NCBI RefSeq assembly: GCF_008364685.1
Contig: NZ_VTTL01000010.1
Span: 186,001-250,000 of the forward strand
Source of the DNA: Xanthobacter oligotrophicus
GTDB lineage: Bacteria; Pseudomonadota; Alphaproteobacteria; Rhizobiales; Xanthobacteraceae
Direction of reading: 5' to 3'
Length of the DNA stretch: 64,000 nt
A program made the translations under genes and the position numbers. The notes under the pieces are model-generated. The model ran no database searches. It was not told where the DNA came from and saw nothing but the letters and a program-made list of their open reading frames with translations. Positions 36,635 through 45,636 of the stretch are shown here, piece by piece (the first letter of the stretch is position 1; every line of letters starts with the position of its first letter).

Positions 36635-37216
36635 CTATCTGCCGGCATGGCCGAGGGCCTCCATCCGGTCAAGCCAGCGCCGGCGTCTTGCCTCGCCCGC
36701 CGCCTCGACGCCGCCGAGCACGGTGGCGCGCACCGGAGAAAAGCCCACGAAGCCCAGGATGTTGCGCGTCAGCGCCGAGATCCCCGCCCCGAGATACCAT
36801 AGCCTGAAGATGAGCGCCGGCATGCCCATGGTCACCACCACCCGGGCGGACCGACCTTCCAGCAGCATCCGCGTGCCGCCGCCCTCCACATAATCGAAGG
36901 CGAAGCCCGGCCGCAGCAGCTGTTCCAGGAAGCCCTTGAGCACGGCGGGCATGCCGCCGAGCCAGAGCGGGAAGAAGAGCGCCACATGCTCCGCCTCCAC
37001 CAGCGCCGCGCGGGTGGCGGCAAGGGCATGGAGCGGCGGGGCATGGCGGAAATCATGCTGGGTGCGCAGCAACGGGATGTCGAGCCGGCCCACGTCCACC
37101 CGCAGCACGGTATGGCCGGCCGCCTGCGCCCCGGCCGCGTAGGCATCCGCCAGCGCGTGGCACAGATGGCCGCCGCCGGGGTCGGGATGCCCCTGGATGA
37201 TCAGGATGGTCGCCAT
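36635..37216 (-). CDS. NAD(P)H:quinone oxidoreductase-like flavoprotein
   Basis: The 193-residue protein has the flavodoxin-like fold of the MdaB/KefF group: ATILIIQGHPDPGGGHLCHALADAY at the N-terminus, then VALFFPLWLGGMPAVLKGFLEQLLRPGFAFDY, which shapes the FMN or FAD site. It would reduce quinones by two electrons. ATG 37216 was chosen because the flavodoxin fold begins there. It has no operon partner, and the C-terminus is more hydrophobic than in typical members. Confidence 0.82.
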   Translation of the reverse strand: MATILIIQGHPDPGGGHLCHALADAYAAGAQAAGHTVLRVDVGRLDIPLLRTQHDFRHAPPLHALAATRAALVEAEHVALFFPLWLGGMPAVLKGFLEQLLRPGFAFDYVEGGGTRMLLEGRSARVVVTMGMPALIFRLWYLGAGISALTRNILGFVGFSPVRATVLGGVEAAGEARRRRWLDRMEALGHAGR

Positions 37217-37328
37217 GGCCGCCTCTCCCCTTGAGCCATCCCTGGAGCGGGTTCCGGCGAGATTGCGTCGCAATCCCATCGGAACACCCGTCTCTAGCGG
37301 CTTGGAGGTGCGGCGTCCTTGACGGGGA

Positions 37329-37775
37329 TCAGGATGCCGGCCGATCCGGGATGGAATAGGTGGCGACGCAATGGGCGACCAGTTCGTCGCTGCCCGGCCC
37401 CCGCAGCCCCACCTCGCCCACCGCAAGGCGCTTGCCCAGCTTGATCAGCTTGGCGTCGGCGAACACGGGACCTGGCGACGGCTTGCGCAGGAAATTGATG
37501 GAGAGGTTGGTGGTCACGGCCAGCCCCACCGGCCCGATCTGGCCAAGCAGGGCCACGTAGATGGCCACATCCGCCAGCGCCATCATGGCCGGGCCGGAAA
37601 CCGTGCCGCCGGGCCGCAGGTGGCTTTCATCCGCATCGAGGCGGACAGTGGCGACGTTGCGGCCCACGCCTTCCACGTGGTGCGGCTTGCCCGGCCCGAA
37701 GGCTTGGGGAAACTCCAGCGTGAGGAAGGCTTCCAGCTCCTTCACCGACATTACCGCACCGCGCGCCGCGTCCAT
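37329..37775 (-). CDS. PaaI-family hotdog thioesterase
   Basis: A 148-residue hotdog-fold protein with the PaaI pattern: HLRPGGTVSGPAMMALADVAIYVALLG (helix with the general base region) and NLSINFLRKPSPGPVFADAKLIKLGKRLAVGEV. It would hydrolyse acyl-CoA esters, perhaps aromatic ones. The start may be 37775 or the internal ATG at 37751. It is divergent from an enoyl-CoA hydratase gene, which fits CoA metabolism but does not fix the substrate. Confidence 0.85.
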   Translation of the reverse strand: MDAARGAVMSVKELEAFLTLEFPQAFGPGKPHHVEGVGRNVATVRLDADESHLRPGGTVSGPAMMALADVAIYVALLGQIGPVGLAVTTNLSINFLRKPSPGPVFADAKLIKLGKRLAVGEVGLRGPGSDELVAHCVATYSIPDRPAS

Positions 37776-37880
37776 GCCTCTCGTCCCCTGCCCCTGAATG
37801 CGCTTTGGCCCGGCTCGCGCCGGGTGCTTCTTGTGAATAGGATAGTACCCCGAAGGTCAAACAGAAGAGGGCGAAAACCC

Positions 37881-38711
37881 ATGTCGGCTGAGCCATCGGC
37901 CCACCCCGTCGCCGGCGCGGCGGCCCCCGTCGTGACGACGAGCCGTGACGGCGGTGTCCTGACGCTCACGCTGGCGCGGCCGGAGGTGCGCAACAGCCTC
38001 TCCGAGGCGATGATGGCCGCGCTCACCTCCGCCCTCGCGGCCATCGCGGCGGACACCACCGTGCGCGCCGTAGTGCTGGCGGCGGAAGGCCCGGTCTATT
38101 CCGCCGGCCACGACCTGAAGGAGATCCAGGCCCATCGCGGCGACGCCGACCGGGGCCGGGCCTATTTCGAGGACGTGCTTGAGCGCTGCGCCACGCTGAT
38201 GACGGCCATCGTCCGCCTGCCCCAGCCGGTGATTGCCGCCGTGGAAGGCATGGCCACCGCCGCCGGCTGCCAGTTGGTGGCGAGCTGCGACCTCGCCGTG
38301 GCGGGGGAGAAGGCGCGCTTCTGCACGCCGGGGGTGAACATCGGCCTGTTCTGCCACACCCCCATGGTGGCGCTCTCGCGCAACCTGGTGCGCAAGCACG
38401 CTATGGAAATGCTGCTGCTGGGCGAATGGGTGGAGGCGGAGGAGGCCCGCCGCATGGGCCTCGTCAACCGCGTGGTGCCGGCCGGCGAGGCGCTGGCCGA
38501 GGCGCAGGCCCTCGCGCGCCGAATCGCCGAGAAGTCCCAGGTGCCGGTAAAGCTCGGCAAGGCCGCCTTCTACAGCCAGATGGAGATGGGCCTGGACGAC
38601 GCCTATGCCTATGCCTCCCGCGTCATGGCCGAGAACATGCTGGCCCGCGACGCCGACGAAGGCATTTCCGCGGTCCTCGCCAAGCGTGCACCCAGCTGGG
38701 AGGACCGGTGA
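37881..38711 (+). CDS. Enoyl-CoA hydratase/isomerase family protein
   Basis: The 276-residue crotonase-fold protein has the first oxyanion segment YSAGHDLKEI and the second VEGMATAAGCQLVASCDLAVA. The pattern A-x-x-A-G-C in place of a glutamate-containing segment suggests it may not be a classic hydratase; the group resembles enoyl-CoA hydratase-domain-containing protein 3. ATG 37881 is preceded by AAGAGGG. It is monocistronic and divergent from the thioesterase gene. Confidence 0.85.
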   Translation: MSAEPSAHPVAGAAAPVVTTSRDGGVLTLTLARPEVRNSLSEAMMAALTSALAAIAADTTVRAVVLAAEGPVYSAGHDLKEIQAHRGDADRGRAYFEDVLERCATLMTAIVRLPQPVIAAVEGMATAAGCQLVASCDLAVAGEKARFCTPGVNIGLFCHTPMVALSRNLVRKHAMEMLLLGEWVEAEEARRMGLVNRVVPAGEALAEAQALARRIAEKSQVPVKLGKAAFYSQMEMGLDDAYAYASRVMAENMLARDADEGISAVLAKRAPSWEDR

Positions 38712-38934
38712 CGGCACCCCCTTGCGGACGGCTCTGACAGCCTCGTTTACCAACCATCAACCATAATCCGCTCAACTCGATGAAGGCTGGTGCGACTCGC
38801 GCCGCCTGCGAGGGGCCGTTCCGACCGGGGTGCTTCACGTCCGGTCGGCGAAACGGTCCCTGCCTCGAAGGTTCGGGACGGTCCGGGCGGCTTTTGTGAG
38901 CTGCGTCGGGTCCGGCTCCGGGGAGAGCGGCCCA

Positions 38935-40383
38935 ATGGTGCACACGGACGTGGCGCACACGGATGTGGCTGAGGCCCGCACCGCACGGTGGGGAAACGCT
39001 CGCGCATGGCGCCCCGGCCTCTGGCAGGTGGCGTGGTTCTCCCTTCTCCTGGCCGTCGTCGCGAGCTTCTTTCCCCTGCGTTTCACCGCCACCACCACCG
39101 TTGCCTTCGACGTGGGCACCCAGCCGCCCGCAGCCGCCGCGCGCGGCGTGGCGCAGGTGCTCGCCTCCCGGGAGCTGGCTTATGCGGTCGCCGGCCGGCT
39201 CGCGCCCGAGGACCGTGCGCGGCTGGCGGAGGGGCTGTGGCGTCAACTCGGCGGCGCCCGCGCCGAGGCGCAGGATCGTCCGGAAGCGGTGCGCGCCGCC
39301 TGGCGGCTGCTCGACGATCTTGCTGTCACCACCATCAACGGCGGGCGCGCCTTGAGCCTGTCCCTGTCGGCGCCGACGCCGGGGCTGGCCCTGCGCGCGG
39401 CGGATGCCTATGTGGCCGCCTTCCTCGCCCTGGACGCGACCACGCGGGCCGCAGGGGATGAGCCGGCCGTCCTGCCCGCCCTGCGGCGCGGGGAGCCGGC
39501 GCGCGTGGCTTTCCTGCCCGATCCGCCGCGCCTGCTGGCGCTCGGTCTGCTGCTGGCCGCCGCCCTGACCCTGCTGATCGCCCAGCGCAACGCCGCCGCC
39601 GCGCCCGAAGTCCAGGGACCGCTGAACGGCACCGACCTGCCGCTGGAACTCAAGGGCAGCCACCGCATCGCATGGCTCGGCGGACCCGATGGCGGGCTTC
39701 AGATCGAGCCGGCTGTGGCCCGGCTTGCGGTCCAGATGACGCGGTCCGGCTCCTCGCCCCTCGTCATTGTCAGTTCCGACGACCTGCCGGAGGCCTCGGC
39801 CGCCATTGCCATCGCCCTCGCCCGGCGGCTCTCGGAAGAGGCGCGCGTGGCGCTGGTGGCCCTCGACGGCGGCTCCGCGTGCCTCGCCCGGCTCGTGCCC
39901 GATTCCTTTGCGCCGGGCATGAGCGAACTGCTGTTCGGCGTGGCCGGCTTCGGCGAGACCATCCACCGCGACGCCCGCTCCCGCGCCCATGTGATCCCGC
40001 CCGGTCGCGATGCGCGTGGCGGATCGTTCGTGGTGGGGGCCGAGCGCCTCGCTTTGGTGCTGGGGGCGCTCACACGCACCTATGATTACGTGGTGGTCGC
40101 CGCCCCGAGCCTGTCGGGTGCGGAAGGCGGCGACCGCCTGTCCGCCCTCGATCCGCTGGTGGTGTGCCTGACGGCCGACACCGCCCCCTCCACCGCGGCG
40201 GTGGAAAGCTTCGACGCTTTGGCGCAGCAGCGCTTCGCCCGCGTGGTGATGCTGTGCCTCGCCACGCCGCAGGACGCGGACGACAAGACCGAAGGTGATG
40301 CGTCGCCGTTGCCGACCCTCGACGCACAGGCATTTGCCATGGGCCGCCGCGCTGCACCGCTGCGTTATGCCGGCGCCGCCTGA
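38935..40383 (+). CDS. Wzz/BY-kinase-like chain-length determinant without Walker A
   Basis: The 482-residue protein has a cytoplasmic start with an HTDVA direct repeat, a membrane segment (VAWFSLLLAVVASFFPL), a short periplasmic Wzz-like part, a second membrane segment (RLLALGLLLAAALTLLI), and a cytoplasmic domain that looks like a BY-kinase or ParA fold. Where the P-loop should follow VIVSSDDLPEASAAIAIALA, no GKS/T is present, and no tyrosine cluster ends the protein. ATG 38935 follows GGGGAGAG. It stands alone, with no capsule or exopolysaccharide genes beside it. The fold call is from pattern only. Confidence 0.55.
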   Translation: MVHTDVAHTDVAEARTARWGNARAWRPGLWQVAWFSLLLAVVASFFPLRFTATTTVAFDVGTQPPAAAARGVAQVLASRELAYAVAGRLAPEDRARLAEGLWRQLGGARAEAQDRPEAVRAAWRLLDDLAVTTINGGRALSLSLSAPTPGLALRAADAYVAAFLALDATTRAAGDEPAVLPALRRGEPARVAFLPDPPRLLALGLLLAAALTLLIAQRNAAAAPEVQGPLNGTDLPLELKGSHRIAWLGGPDGGLQIEPAVARLAVQMTRSGSSPLVIVSSDDLPEASAAIAIALARRLSEEARVALVALDGGSACLARLVPDSFAPGMSELLFGVAGFGETIHRDARSRAHVIPPGRDARGGSFVVGAERLALVLGALTRTYDYVVVAAPSLSGAEGGDRLSALDPLVVCLTADTAPSTAAVESFDALAQQRFARVVMLCLATPQDADDKTEGDASPLPTLDAQAFAMGRRAAPLRYAGAA

Positions 40384-40548
40384 GGCTGCAACCAAATCAA
40401 TAGCCGACGAATAATCTTATTAAGCCGACTAATGGTACGACTGAAAGCGGCGCCATTATAATTGTGCAGCGCAGCAAATTACGCCAAACGAGCCTCATGG
40501 TTCACTTGAGTGAACTGATGCATCATATTGTAATAGAATGATTTTTAT
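40384..40548. promoter_or_regulatory. AT-rich convergent intergenic region with a 16-bp dyad
   Basis: Two genes end toward each other here, yet the 165 bp is AT-rich and contains GTTCACT-TG-AGTGAAC (40500-40515), a nearly uninterrupted dyad, and the repeated GCCGAC-AATAAT / GCCGAC-TAATGG units at about 40402 and 40425. Such a signal suits an operator or a small RNA promoter rather than a plain transcript end. Confidence 0.35.
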
Positions 40549-40761
40549 TCAGACCTTACGGTCTGGCCGCTCCATCCAGCGGATCAGCAGGCCGGCGGGG
40601 ACGATCCAGAACGCCCCCAGCAGGGTGTAGCAGATCATCTGCAGGAACCAGCCGAGCTCGGTGACGCGACCTTGAGCGAAGGCCATGGCGGAGAGCGCCC
40701 AGAACACCACGAGCAGGAGCAGCAGCACCGTGCCGATGAGCTTGCGGATGCGTTGGGGCAT
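40549..40761 (-). CDS. DUF2842 small membrane protein
   Basis: A 70-residue protein with two membrane helices: [29 protein letters not shown] and [27 protein letters not shown], ending in ERPDRKV. The length and the ending W-x-V-P-A-G-L-L-I-x-W-M-x-x-P match DUF2842 of Alphaproteobacteria, whose role is unknown. ATG 40761 gives the typical N-terminus. It is divergent from ctaA, a frequent neighbour in this class. Confidence 0.82.
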   Translation of the reverse strand: MPQRIRKLIGTVLLLLLVVFWALSAMAFAQGRVTELGWFLQMICYTLLGAFWIVPAGLLIRWMERPDRKV

Positions 40762-41014
40762 GGACCTCGTCTCCCTCGTCTCGGCGACGCACAGGGGGCG
40801 CACCCGAGGGCATGCGGCACCCGCGCCCTTGCGCGCCATAAGCGCCCTCTATAACGGATCGAACCCGAGGGGCCAGAGCGCATCCCCGCTGGGCCCATGT
40901 CCGGCCGGCGGGAACATGCGATCATTCGTCTTGCGCGCATCGCGGGAGCGGACACGGATCGGCCTGCCCGAACCTGAGCCAGCCCCCCGGGATCGCACGG
41001 AAACTGAGGGACAC

Positions 41015-42106
41015 ATGCCGCACGTCGAGGTCATCACGCTCCCCCGCGACCGACGCGGCCCCGGTCTTGGCGCCGTGCGCCTGTGGCTTTATGCCGTTGC
41101 GGCACTCATCATCGCCATGGTGGTGGTGGGGGGCGCGACCCGCCTCACCGAATCGGGCCTCTCCATCACCGAGTGGAAGCCCGTCACCGGTGCCCTGCCC
41201 CCGCTCTCGCAGGCCGATTGGCAGGCCGAGTTCGACAAGTACCAGGCCATTCCCCAATACGAGATCCTCAACAAGGGCATGGGGCTGGAGGCGTTTAAGC
41301 GGATCTATTGGTGGGAATGGGGCCATCGCCTGCTCGGCCGGCTCATCGGCTTCGCCTTCCTCTTGCCCTTCCTGTGGTTCGCCTGGCGCGGCGTATTGCG
41401 GGGGCGGCTGCTGGCGAAGTGCCTGGTCCTGTTCCTGCTGGGTGGCCTTCAGGGCGCGGTCGGCTGGTGGATGGTGGCGTCGGGGCTGACCGCGCGCGTC
41501 TCGGTGAGCCAGTACCGTCTCGCCATCCATCTGACGCTGGCCTGCATCATCCTGTCCGCCATCGTGGCAGTCGCCCGCTCCCTGTCGCCGGAGCCGCGGC
41601 AGGTGGCGGGTGGACGCCTGCGGGCCACCGCGTGGGCGCTGGTGGTGCTGGTGCTGGTGCAGATCTTCGCCGGCGGGCTGGTGGCGGGACTTGATGCCGG
41701 CATGGCCTTTAATACCTGGCCGCTCATGGACGGCCACCTTATCCCCCCGGCCGCCCAGCTGGCGGCGGCGGAGCCGTTCTGGCGCAACCTGTTCGAGAAT
41801 GCGCTGACGGTGCAGTTCAACCACCGCATGATCGCCTATGCCCTCTGGACGCTCACCCTACTCCATGCCCTCGATGCCCGACGGGCGGGTGGCATCGCGG
41901 CGCAGCGGGCGTGGGTGCTGTTCGCCCTCGTCACCGCGCAGGCCTCGCTGGGCATCCTGACGCTGATCCACCAGGTGCCTATCGATCTGGCGCTGGCCCA
42001 CCAGTTCGGCGCCACCCTGGTGCTGGTGGTGGCCACGCTGCATCTGGGCGGGCTTTCGGGGCCGGTCGAGCCGGCCGCGCCGAAGCTGCGGCTAGTGAAG
42101 GGATAG
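41015..42106 (+). CDS. ctaA: Haem A synthase (COX15/CtaA)
   Basis: CtaA oxidises the methyl group at C8 of haem O to give haem A for aa3-type cytochrome oxidases. The 363-residue inner-membrane protein has eight helices and the type-2 motifs: [28 protein letters not shown] at the start, [10 protein letters not shown] with its haem-ligand histidine, AIHL, NHRMIAY and LAHQFGA with further histidines. ATG 41015 follows CTGAGGG. The long upstream in-frame extension has no membrane character and was excluded. Confidence 0.95.
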   Translation: MPHVEVITLPRDRRGPGLGAVRLWLYAVAALIIAMVVVGGATRLTESGLSITEWKPVTGALPPLSQADWQAEFDKYQAIPQYEILNKGMGLEAFKRIYWWEWGHRLLGRLIGFAFLLPFLWFAWRGVLRGRLLAKCLVLFLLGGLQGAVGWWMVASGLTARVSVSQYRLAIHLTLACIILSAIVAVARSLSPEPRQVAGGRLRATAWALVVLVLVQIFAGGLVAGLDAGMAFNTWPLMDGHLIPPAAQLAAAEPFWRNLFENALTVQFNHRMIAYALWTLTLLHALDARRAGGIAAQRAWVLFALVTAQASLGILTLIHQVPIDLALAHQFGATLVLVVATLHLGGLSGPVEPAAPKLRLVKG

Positions 42107-42189
42107 GACCGGGAAAATTCTGTTTTTCCTCAGGATTGTAGCCGGATCCCCTCACGTTGATTCAACCTGTGAGGACCCGGCGCCAACCC

Positions 42190-42885
42190 TCAGGCCATCA
42201 AGGTGGCGACCACGGGCGCCATCAGCACGTTGAACAGGCCCGCGAGCACCATCACCAGGCCGGCGATGGAGCCCTCCTCCCCGCCGATCTGGTGGGCGCG
42301 GGCGACGCCGGCGCCGTGGGCACCCATGCCGAACAGGGCGCCGCGCGCCAGCGATGAGCGCAGGGGCATCAGCTTCATCACCAGTTCGCCGAGGGCCGCG
42401 CCGCAGATCCCGGTGACGATCACGAACACCGCCGTGAGGTCCGGCAACCCGCCGATGTCGCTGGACACGCTCATGGCGAAGGGGGTGGAGGTGGAGCGCG
42501 GCATCAGGCTGAGCTGGAGCGTATGCGACAGGCCCAGAAGGTCTGCCAGCAGGAAGGCGGTAGACATAGCCAGCGTCGAGCCCACCAGCACGCCCACCAG
42601 CAGCACCGGCCATTGGCGGCGGATGAGCGCGCGCTGCTCATAGATGGGAATGGCGAAGGCCACCGTCGCCGGGCCCATCATCAGCACCAGCCAGTGGGTG
42701 CCGCGGATATAGTCCGCATAGCCGGTATGGAGGCTGAGGGCGACGATGCCCACCGCCACCGGGGTGAGAAGCAGCGGCGAGGTCCACCAGAAGCGCCAGC
42801 GCCGGGCGACCAGCCGCGCCGCCGCATAGCAGCCGATGGTGACGGCCGACCAGAACAGCGTGGCGAACAGCGGATCACGCAGCAT
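42190..42885 (-). CDS. lrgB: LrgB/CidB-family membrane protein
   Basis: The 231-residue protein has the LrgB pattern: TPVAVGIVALSLHTGYADYIRGTHWLVLMMGPATVAFAIPIYEQ and LMPRSTSTPFAMSVSSDIGGLPDLTAVFVIVTGICGA, with about seven membrane helices. It overlaps the lrgA gene by 11 bp. LrgAB pairs were described as antiholin-like proteins and also act in export or uptake of pyruvate, glycolate or related small acids. A divergent LysR gene probably regulates both. Confidence 0.93.
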   Translation of the reverse strand: MLRDPLFATLFWSAVTIGCYAAARLVARRWRFWWTSPLLLTPVAVGIVALSLHTGYADYIRGTHWLVLMMGPATVAFAIPIYEQRALIRRQWPVLLVGVLVGSTLAMSTAFLLADLLGLSHTLQLSLMPRSTSTPFAMSVSSDIGGLPDLTAVFVIVTGICGAALGELVMKLMPLRSSLARGALFGMGAHGAGVARAHQIGGEEGSIAGLVMVLAGLFNVLMAPVVATLMA

Positions 42886-43339
42886 GGCCCGCCTCCGGCG
42901 CCGCTGCGCGCATGCGCCAGCGGTAGCAAAGGTCCACCGCCAGGGCGGTGCCGCCCATCACCGTGACGGTGCCGGTGAGGATCACCGCGGCGATCTTGAG
43001 GCCCACGAGGCCCATCAGTTCGCCGTGGTCGAGGATGGCCATCACCGCCGGGACGAAGAACAGCAGCATTTCAGCCAGCAGCCACCCTGCCCCGCGCCGC
43101 ACCACGGCGGGCCGGATGTGGCCGGTGCCGAGCAGGGTCAGGACCACCACCATGCCGACGATGCCGCCGGGCAAGGGCAGATGAGTGAGCCGCACGGTCG
43201 CTTCCCCGAGGGCCCAGAAGCCGGCGAGAACCGCGATCTGAAGGATCATGCTGCGATGCAGCGTAATGCGCATGCTGCGCAGCATGTTGCGCAACAAGGG
43301 CAGGCGGGACAAGGAATGGGAAGACATGGGGGCAGACAT
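42875..43339 (-). CDS. lrgA: LrgA/CidA-family holin-like protein
   Basis: A protein of about 154 residues with four membrane helices and the family core AGFWALGEATVRLTHLPLPGGIVGMVVVLTLLGTG, then LFFVPAVMAILDHGELMGL. The start is not certain: ATG 43339, 43327 or 43372 are all possible and no strong ribosome binding site decides. It forms a two-gene operon with lrgB and is divergent from a LysR regulator. Confidence 0.88.
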   Translation of the reverse strand: MSAPMSSHSLSRLPLLRNMLRSMRITLHRSMILQIAVLAGFWALGEATVRLTHLPLPGGIVGMVVVLTLLGTGHIRPAVVRRGAGWLLAEMLLFFVPAVMAILDHGELMGLVGLKIAAVILTGTVTVMGGTALAVDLCYRWRMRAAAPEAGHAA

Positions 43340-43382
43340 GGGGCACACACCGTTCGGCACCTGAAGTGCCATTGCCGGCAAT

Positions 43383-43450
43383 ATAGTATGCGGTGCAGTA
43401 TGATGAAAATGAATTGACTGAATTCAGTTCATTCCATAATCGCATAGTAT
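43383..43450. promoter_or_regulatory. Divergent lrgA / LysR control region with nested dyads
   Basis: ACTGAATTCAGT (43417-43428) is a perfect 12-bp palindrome in the centre. The flanks are an almost perfect inverted pair, ATAGTATGCG (43383-43392) and CGCATAGTAT (43441-43450), 9 of 10 matching. This looks like a bipartite LysR operator; the right-hand flank touches the LysR start codon. Confidence 0.55.
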
Positions 43451-44342
43451 GGAACTTCGCACCCTGAGGGTCTTCGTCGAGGTGGTGCGCCAGGGCGGTT
43501 TCTCCCCGGCCGCCAAGGCGCTGTTTTCCACCCAGCCCACCGTTTCCAAGGCGGTGAAGCAGCTGGAGGACGAGCTGGGCGTGCCCCTGCTCGATCGCAT
43601 CGGCCATCGCAGCCAGCTCACCGCGGCGGGGGAGATCGTCTATCGCCGCGCCCTCACCCTGCTGGCGGAGCGCGAGGGGCTGGTGGCCGAACTGGACGAC
43701 CTGCGCGGCCTGAGGCGCGGCAGCCTGCGTCTCGGCCTGCCGCCGCTCGGGGCCAGCACGCTGTTCGCGCCGCTGTTCGCCATCTTCCGCGCGCGCTATC
43801 CGGGCATCGACATCCGCCTCACCGAGCATGGCTCGAAGCGGCTGGAGGAAATGCTGCTGGAAGGCGAGGTAGAGCTGGCCGGCTCGCTGTTGCCCGCGCA
43901 CGAGGGGTTCGACGGCCAGCCGGTGCGGCGCGAGCCGCTGATGGCGGTGCTGCCGATGGCGCACCCGCTCGCTGGGGCCGAAAGCACCGGCATCGCGGCG
44001 CTGGCCTCATCGCCCTTCATCCTGTTCGAGGGCGGCTTCGCCCTCAATCAGGTGCTGGAGGACGCCTGCGCCCGCAACGGCTTCGCCCCGCAGGTGGCGG
44101 CGCGCAGCGGGCAGATCGATTTCATCGTGGAGCTGGCGGGGGCAGGTCTCGGCGTCGCCTTCCTGCCCCGCACCATCGCGGTGCAGAGGGCGACGCCCTC
44201 GATCGCCCTCATTCGGCTCGACGAGCCGGGCACCGAATGGTGGATGGGCATCGTCTGGCGGCAGGGCAGCTACCTGTCCCACGCCGCTCGCACGTGGCTG
44301 GAGCTCACCCGCGAGGTCTATGGTCCCGAGGGTTCGGGCTGA
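43449..44342 (+). CDS. LysR-family regulator, divergent from lrgAB
   Basis: The 297-residue protein has the LysR winged helix (MELRTLRVFVEVVRQGGFSPAAKALFSTQPTVSKAVKQLEDELG) and a periplasmic-binding-protein-like effector domain. Divergent orientation on a 109-bp intergenic region suggests that it controls lrgAB, comparable to CidR in other bacteria, which responds to acetate or pyruvate. The effector here is unknown. Confidence 0.9.
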   Translation: MELRTLRVFVEVVRQGGFSPAAKALFSTQPTVSKAVKQLEDELGVPLLDRIGHRSQLTAAGEIVYRRALTLLAEREGLVAELDDLRGLRRGSLRLGLPPLGASTLFAPLFAIFRARYPGIDIRLTEHGSKRLEEMLLEGEVELAGSLLPAHEGFDGQPVRREPLMAVLPMAHPLAGAESTGIAALASSPFILFEGGFALNQVLEDACARNGFAPQVAARSGQIDFIVELAGAGLGVAFLPRTIAVQRATPSIALIRLDEPGTEWWMGIVWRQGSYLSHAARTWLELTREVYGPEGSG

Positions 44343-44352
44343 GGCTGCAGCC

Positions 44353-45636
44353 TCAGACCTTCGCCAGCGCCTGCTCCAGGTCGCCGATGATGTCGGCCAC
44401 GTCCTCTATGCCCACCGAGAGGCGCACCACTTCCGGCCCGGCGCCCGCAACCACCTTGGCCTCGTCGGTCAGCTGGCGATGGGTGGTGGAGGCCGGATGG
44501 ATGATGAGGGAGCGCGTGTCGCCGATATTGGCGAGGTGGGAGAACAGCTCCACGTTCGACACCAGCTTCACACCCGCCTCGTAGCCGCCCTTGAGGCCGA
44601 AGGTGAAGACCGCACCGGCGCCCTTGGGCAGGTACTGCTGCGCCAGGGCATGGTAGCGGTCGCTCGCAAGGCCCGGATAGCTCACCCATTCCACCTTGGG
44701 GTGGGCGGCGAGATATTCGGCCACCTTCAGGGCATTCTCGCTGTGCCGCTGCATGCGCAGCCCCAGCGTCTCGATGCCGGTGAGGATGAGGAAGGCGTTG
44801 AAGGGCGACAGCGCCGGGCCAAGATCGCGCAGGCCCAGCACCCGGGCGGCGATGGCGAAGGCGAAGTTGCCGAAGGTCTCGTGCAGCACCATGCCGGAAT
44901 ATTCCGGCCGCGGCTTGGAGAGGAACGGGTAGCGATCGGTGGCGGACCAATCGAAGGAGCCCGCGTCCACGATCACGCCGCCGATGGAATTGCCGTGGCC
45001 GCCCAGGAACTTGGTGGCCGAATGCACGACAATGTCGGCGCCGTGCTTGATGGGCTGCCACAGGTAGGGCGTCGCCAGCGTGTTGTCGACGATGAGCGGC
45101 ACGCCGGCCTTCTTCGCCACCGCCGAGATGGCGGCGATGTCGGTGACCACGCCGCCGGGATTGGCGATGCTCTCGGTGAAGATGGCCTTGGTCTTCGGCG
45201 TCACCGCCTTCTCGAAGGAGGAGATGTCGTCGGGATCGGCCCACACGACGTTCCAGCCGAAGCTCTTGAAGGCGTGGCTGAACTGGTTGATGGAGCCGCC
45301 ATAGAGCTTGCGGGAGGCGATGAACTCATCCCCCGGCGTCAGCAGCGTATGGAACACCAGGTGCTGTGCCGCATGGCCCGAGGCCACCGCCAGCGCCGCC
45401 GTGCCGCCTTCCAGTGCGGCCACGCGCTCTTCCAGCACCGCATTGGTGGGGTTGGTGATGCGCGAATAGATGTTGCCGAAGGTCTGGAGGCCGAACAGGG
45501 CAGCGGCATGGTCGACGTCGTCGAAGACGAAGGACGTGGTCTGGTAGATTGGGGTCGCCCGTGCGCCCGTGGTCGGGTCCGGCTGCGCGCCTGCATGGAT
45601 GGCGAGGGTGGCAAAACCCGGCTCGTGCTCACTCAT
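44353..45636 (-). CDS. metY: O-acetylhomoserine sulfhydrylase (MetY type)
   Basis: This PLP enzyme makes homocysteine from O-acetylhomoserine and sulfide, in the Cys/Met metabolism family. The 427-residue length is that of MetY rather than of MetB/MetC (about 390). HAGAQPDPTTGARATPIYQTTSFVF opens the protein, and the PLP lysine is K209 in SATKFLGGHGN. It is the last of a four-gene minus-strand run; a 177-bp leader with strong secondary structure precedes it. An intermediate role with methanethiol or other thiols is also possible. Confidence 0.94.
   Translation of the reverse strand: MSEHEPGFATLAIHAGAQPDPTTGARATPIYQTTSFVFDDVDHAAALFGLQTFGNIYSRITNPTNAVLEERVAALEGGTAALAVASGHAAQHLVFHTLLTPGDEFIASRKLYGGSINQFSHAFKSFGWNVVWADPDDISSFEKAVTPKTKAIFTESIANPGGVVTDIAAISAVAKKAGVPLIVDNTLATPYLWQPIKHGADIVVHSATKFLGGHGNSIGGVIVDAGSFDWSATDRYPFLSKPRPEYSGMVLHETFGNFAFAIAARVLGLRDLGPALSPFNAFLILTGIETLGLRMQRHSENALKVAEYLAAHPKVEWVSYPGLASDRYHALAQQYLPKGAGAVFTFGLKGGYEAGVKLVSNVELFSHLANIGDTRSLIIHPASTTHRQLTDEAKVVAGAGPEVVRLSVGIEDVADIIGDLEQALAKV

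Noticed and set aside
38623..40395. 590-codon minus-strand frame opposite the Wzz-like gene
   Set aside because: The + strand frame has membrane segments, a ribosome binding site and normal composition; the minus frame is Gly/Arg/Gln-rich with no recognisable domain.
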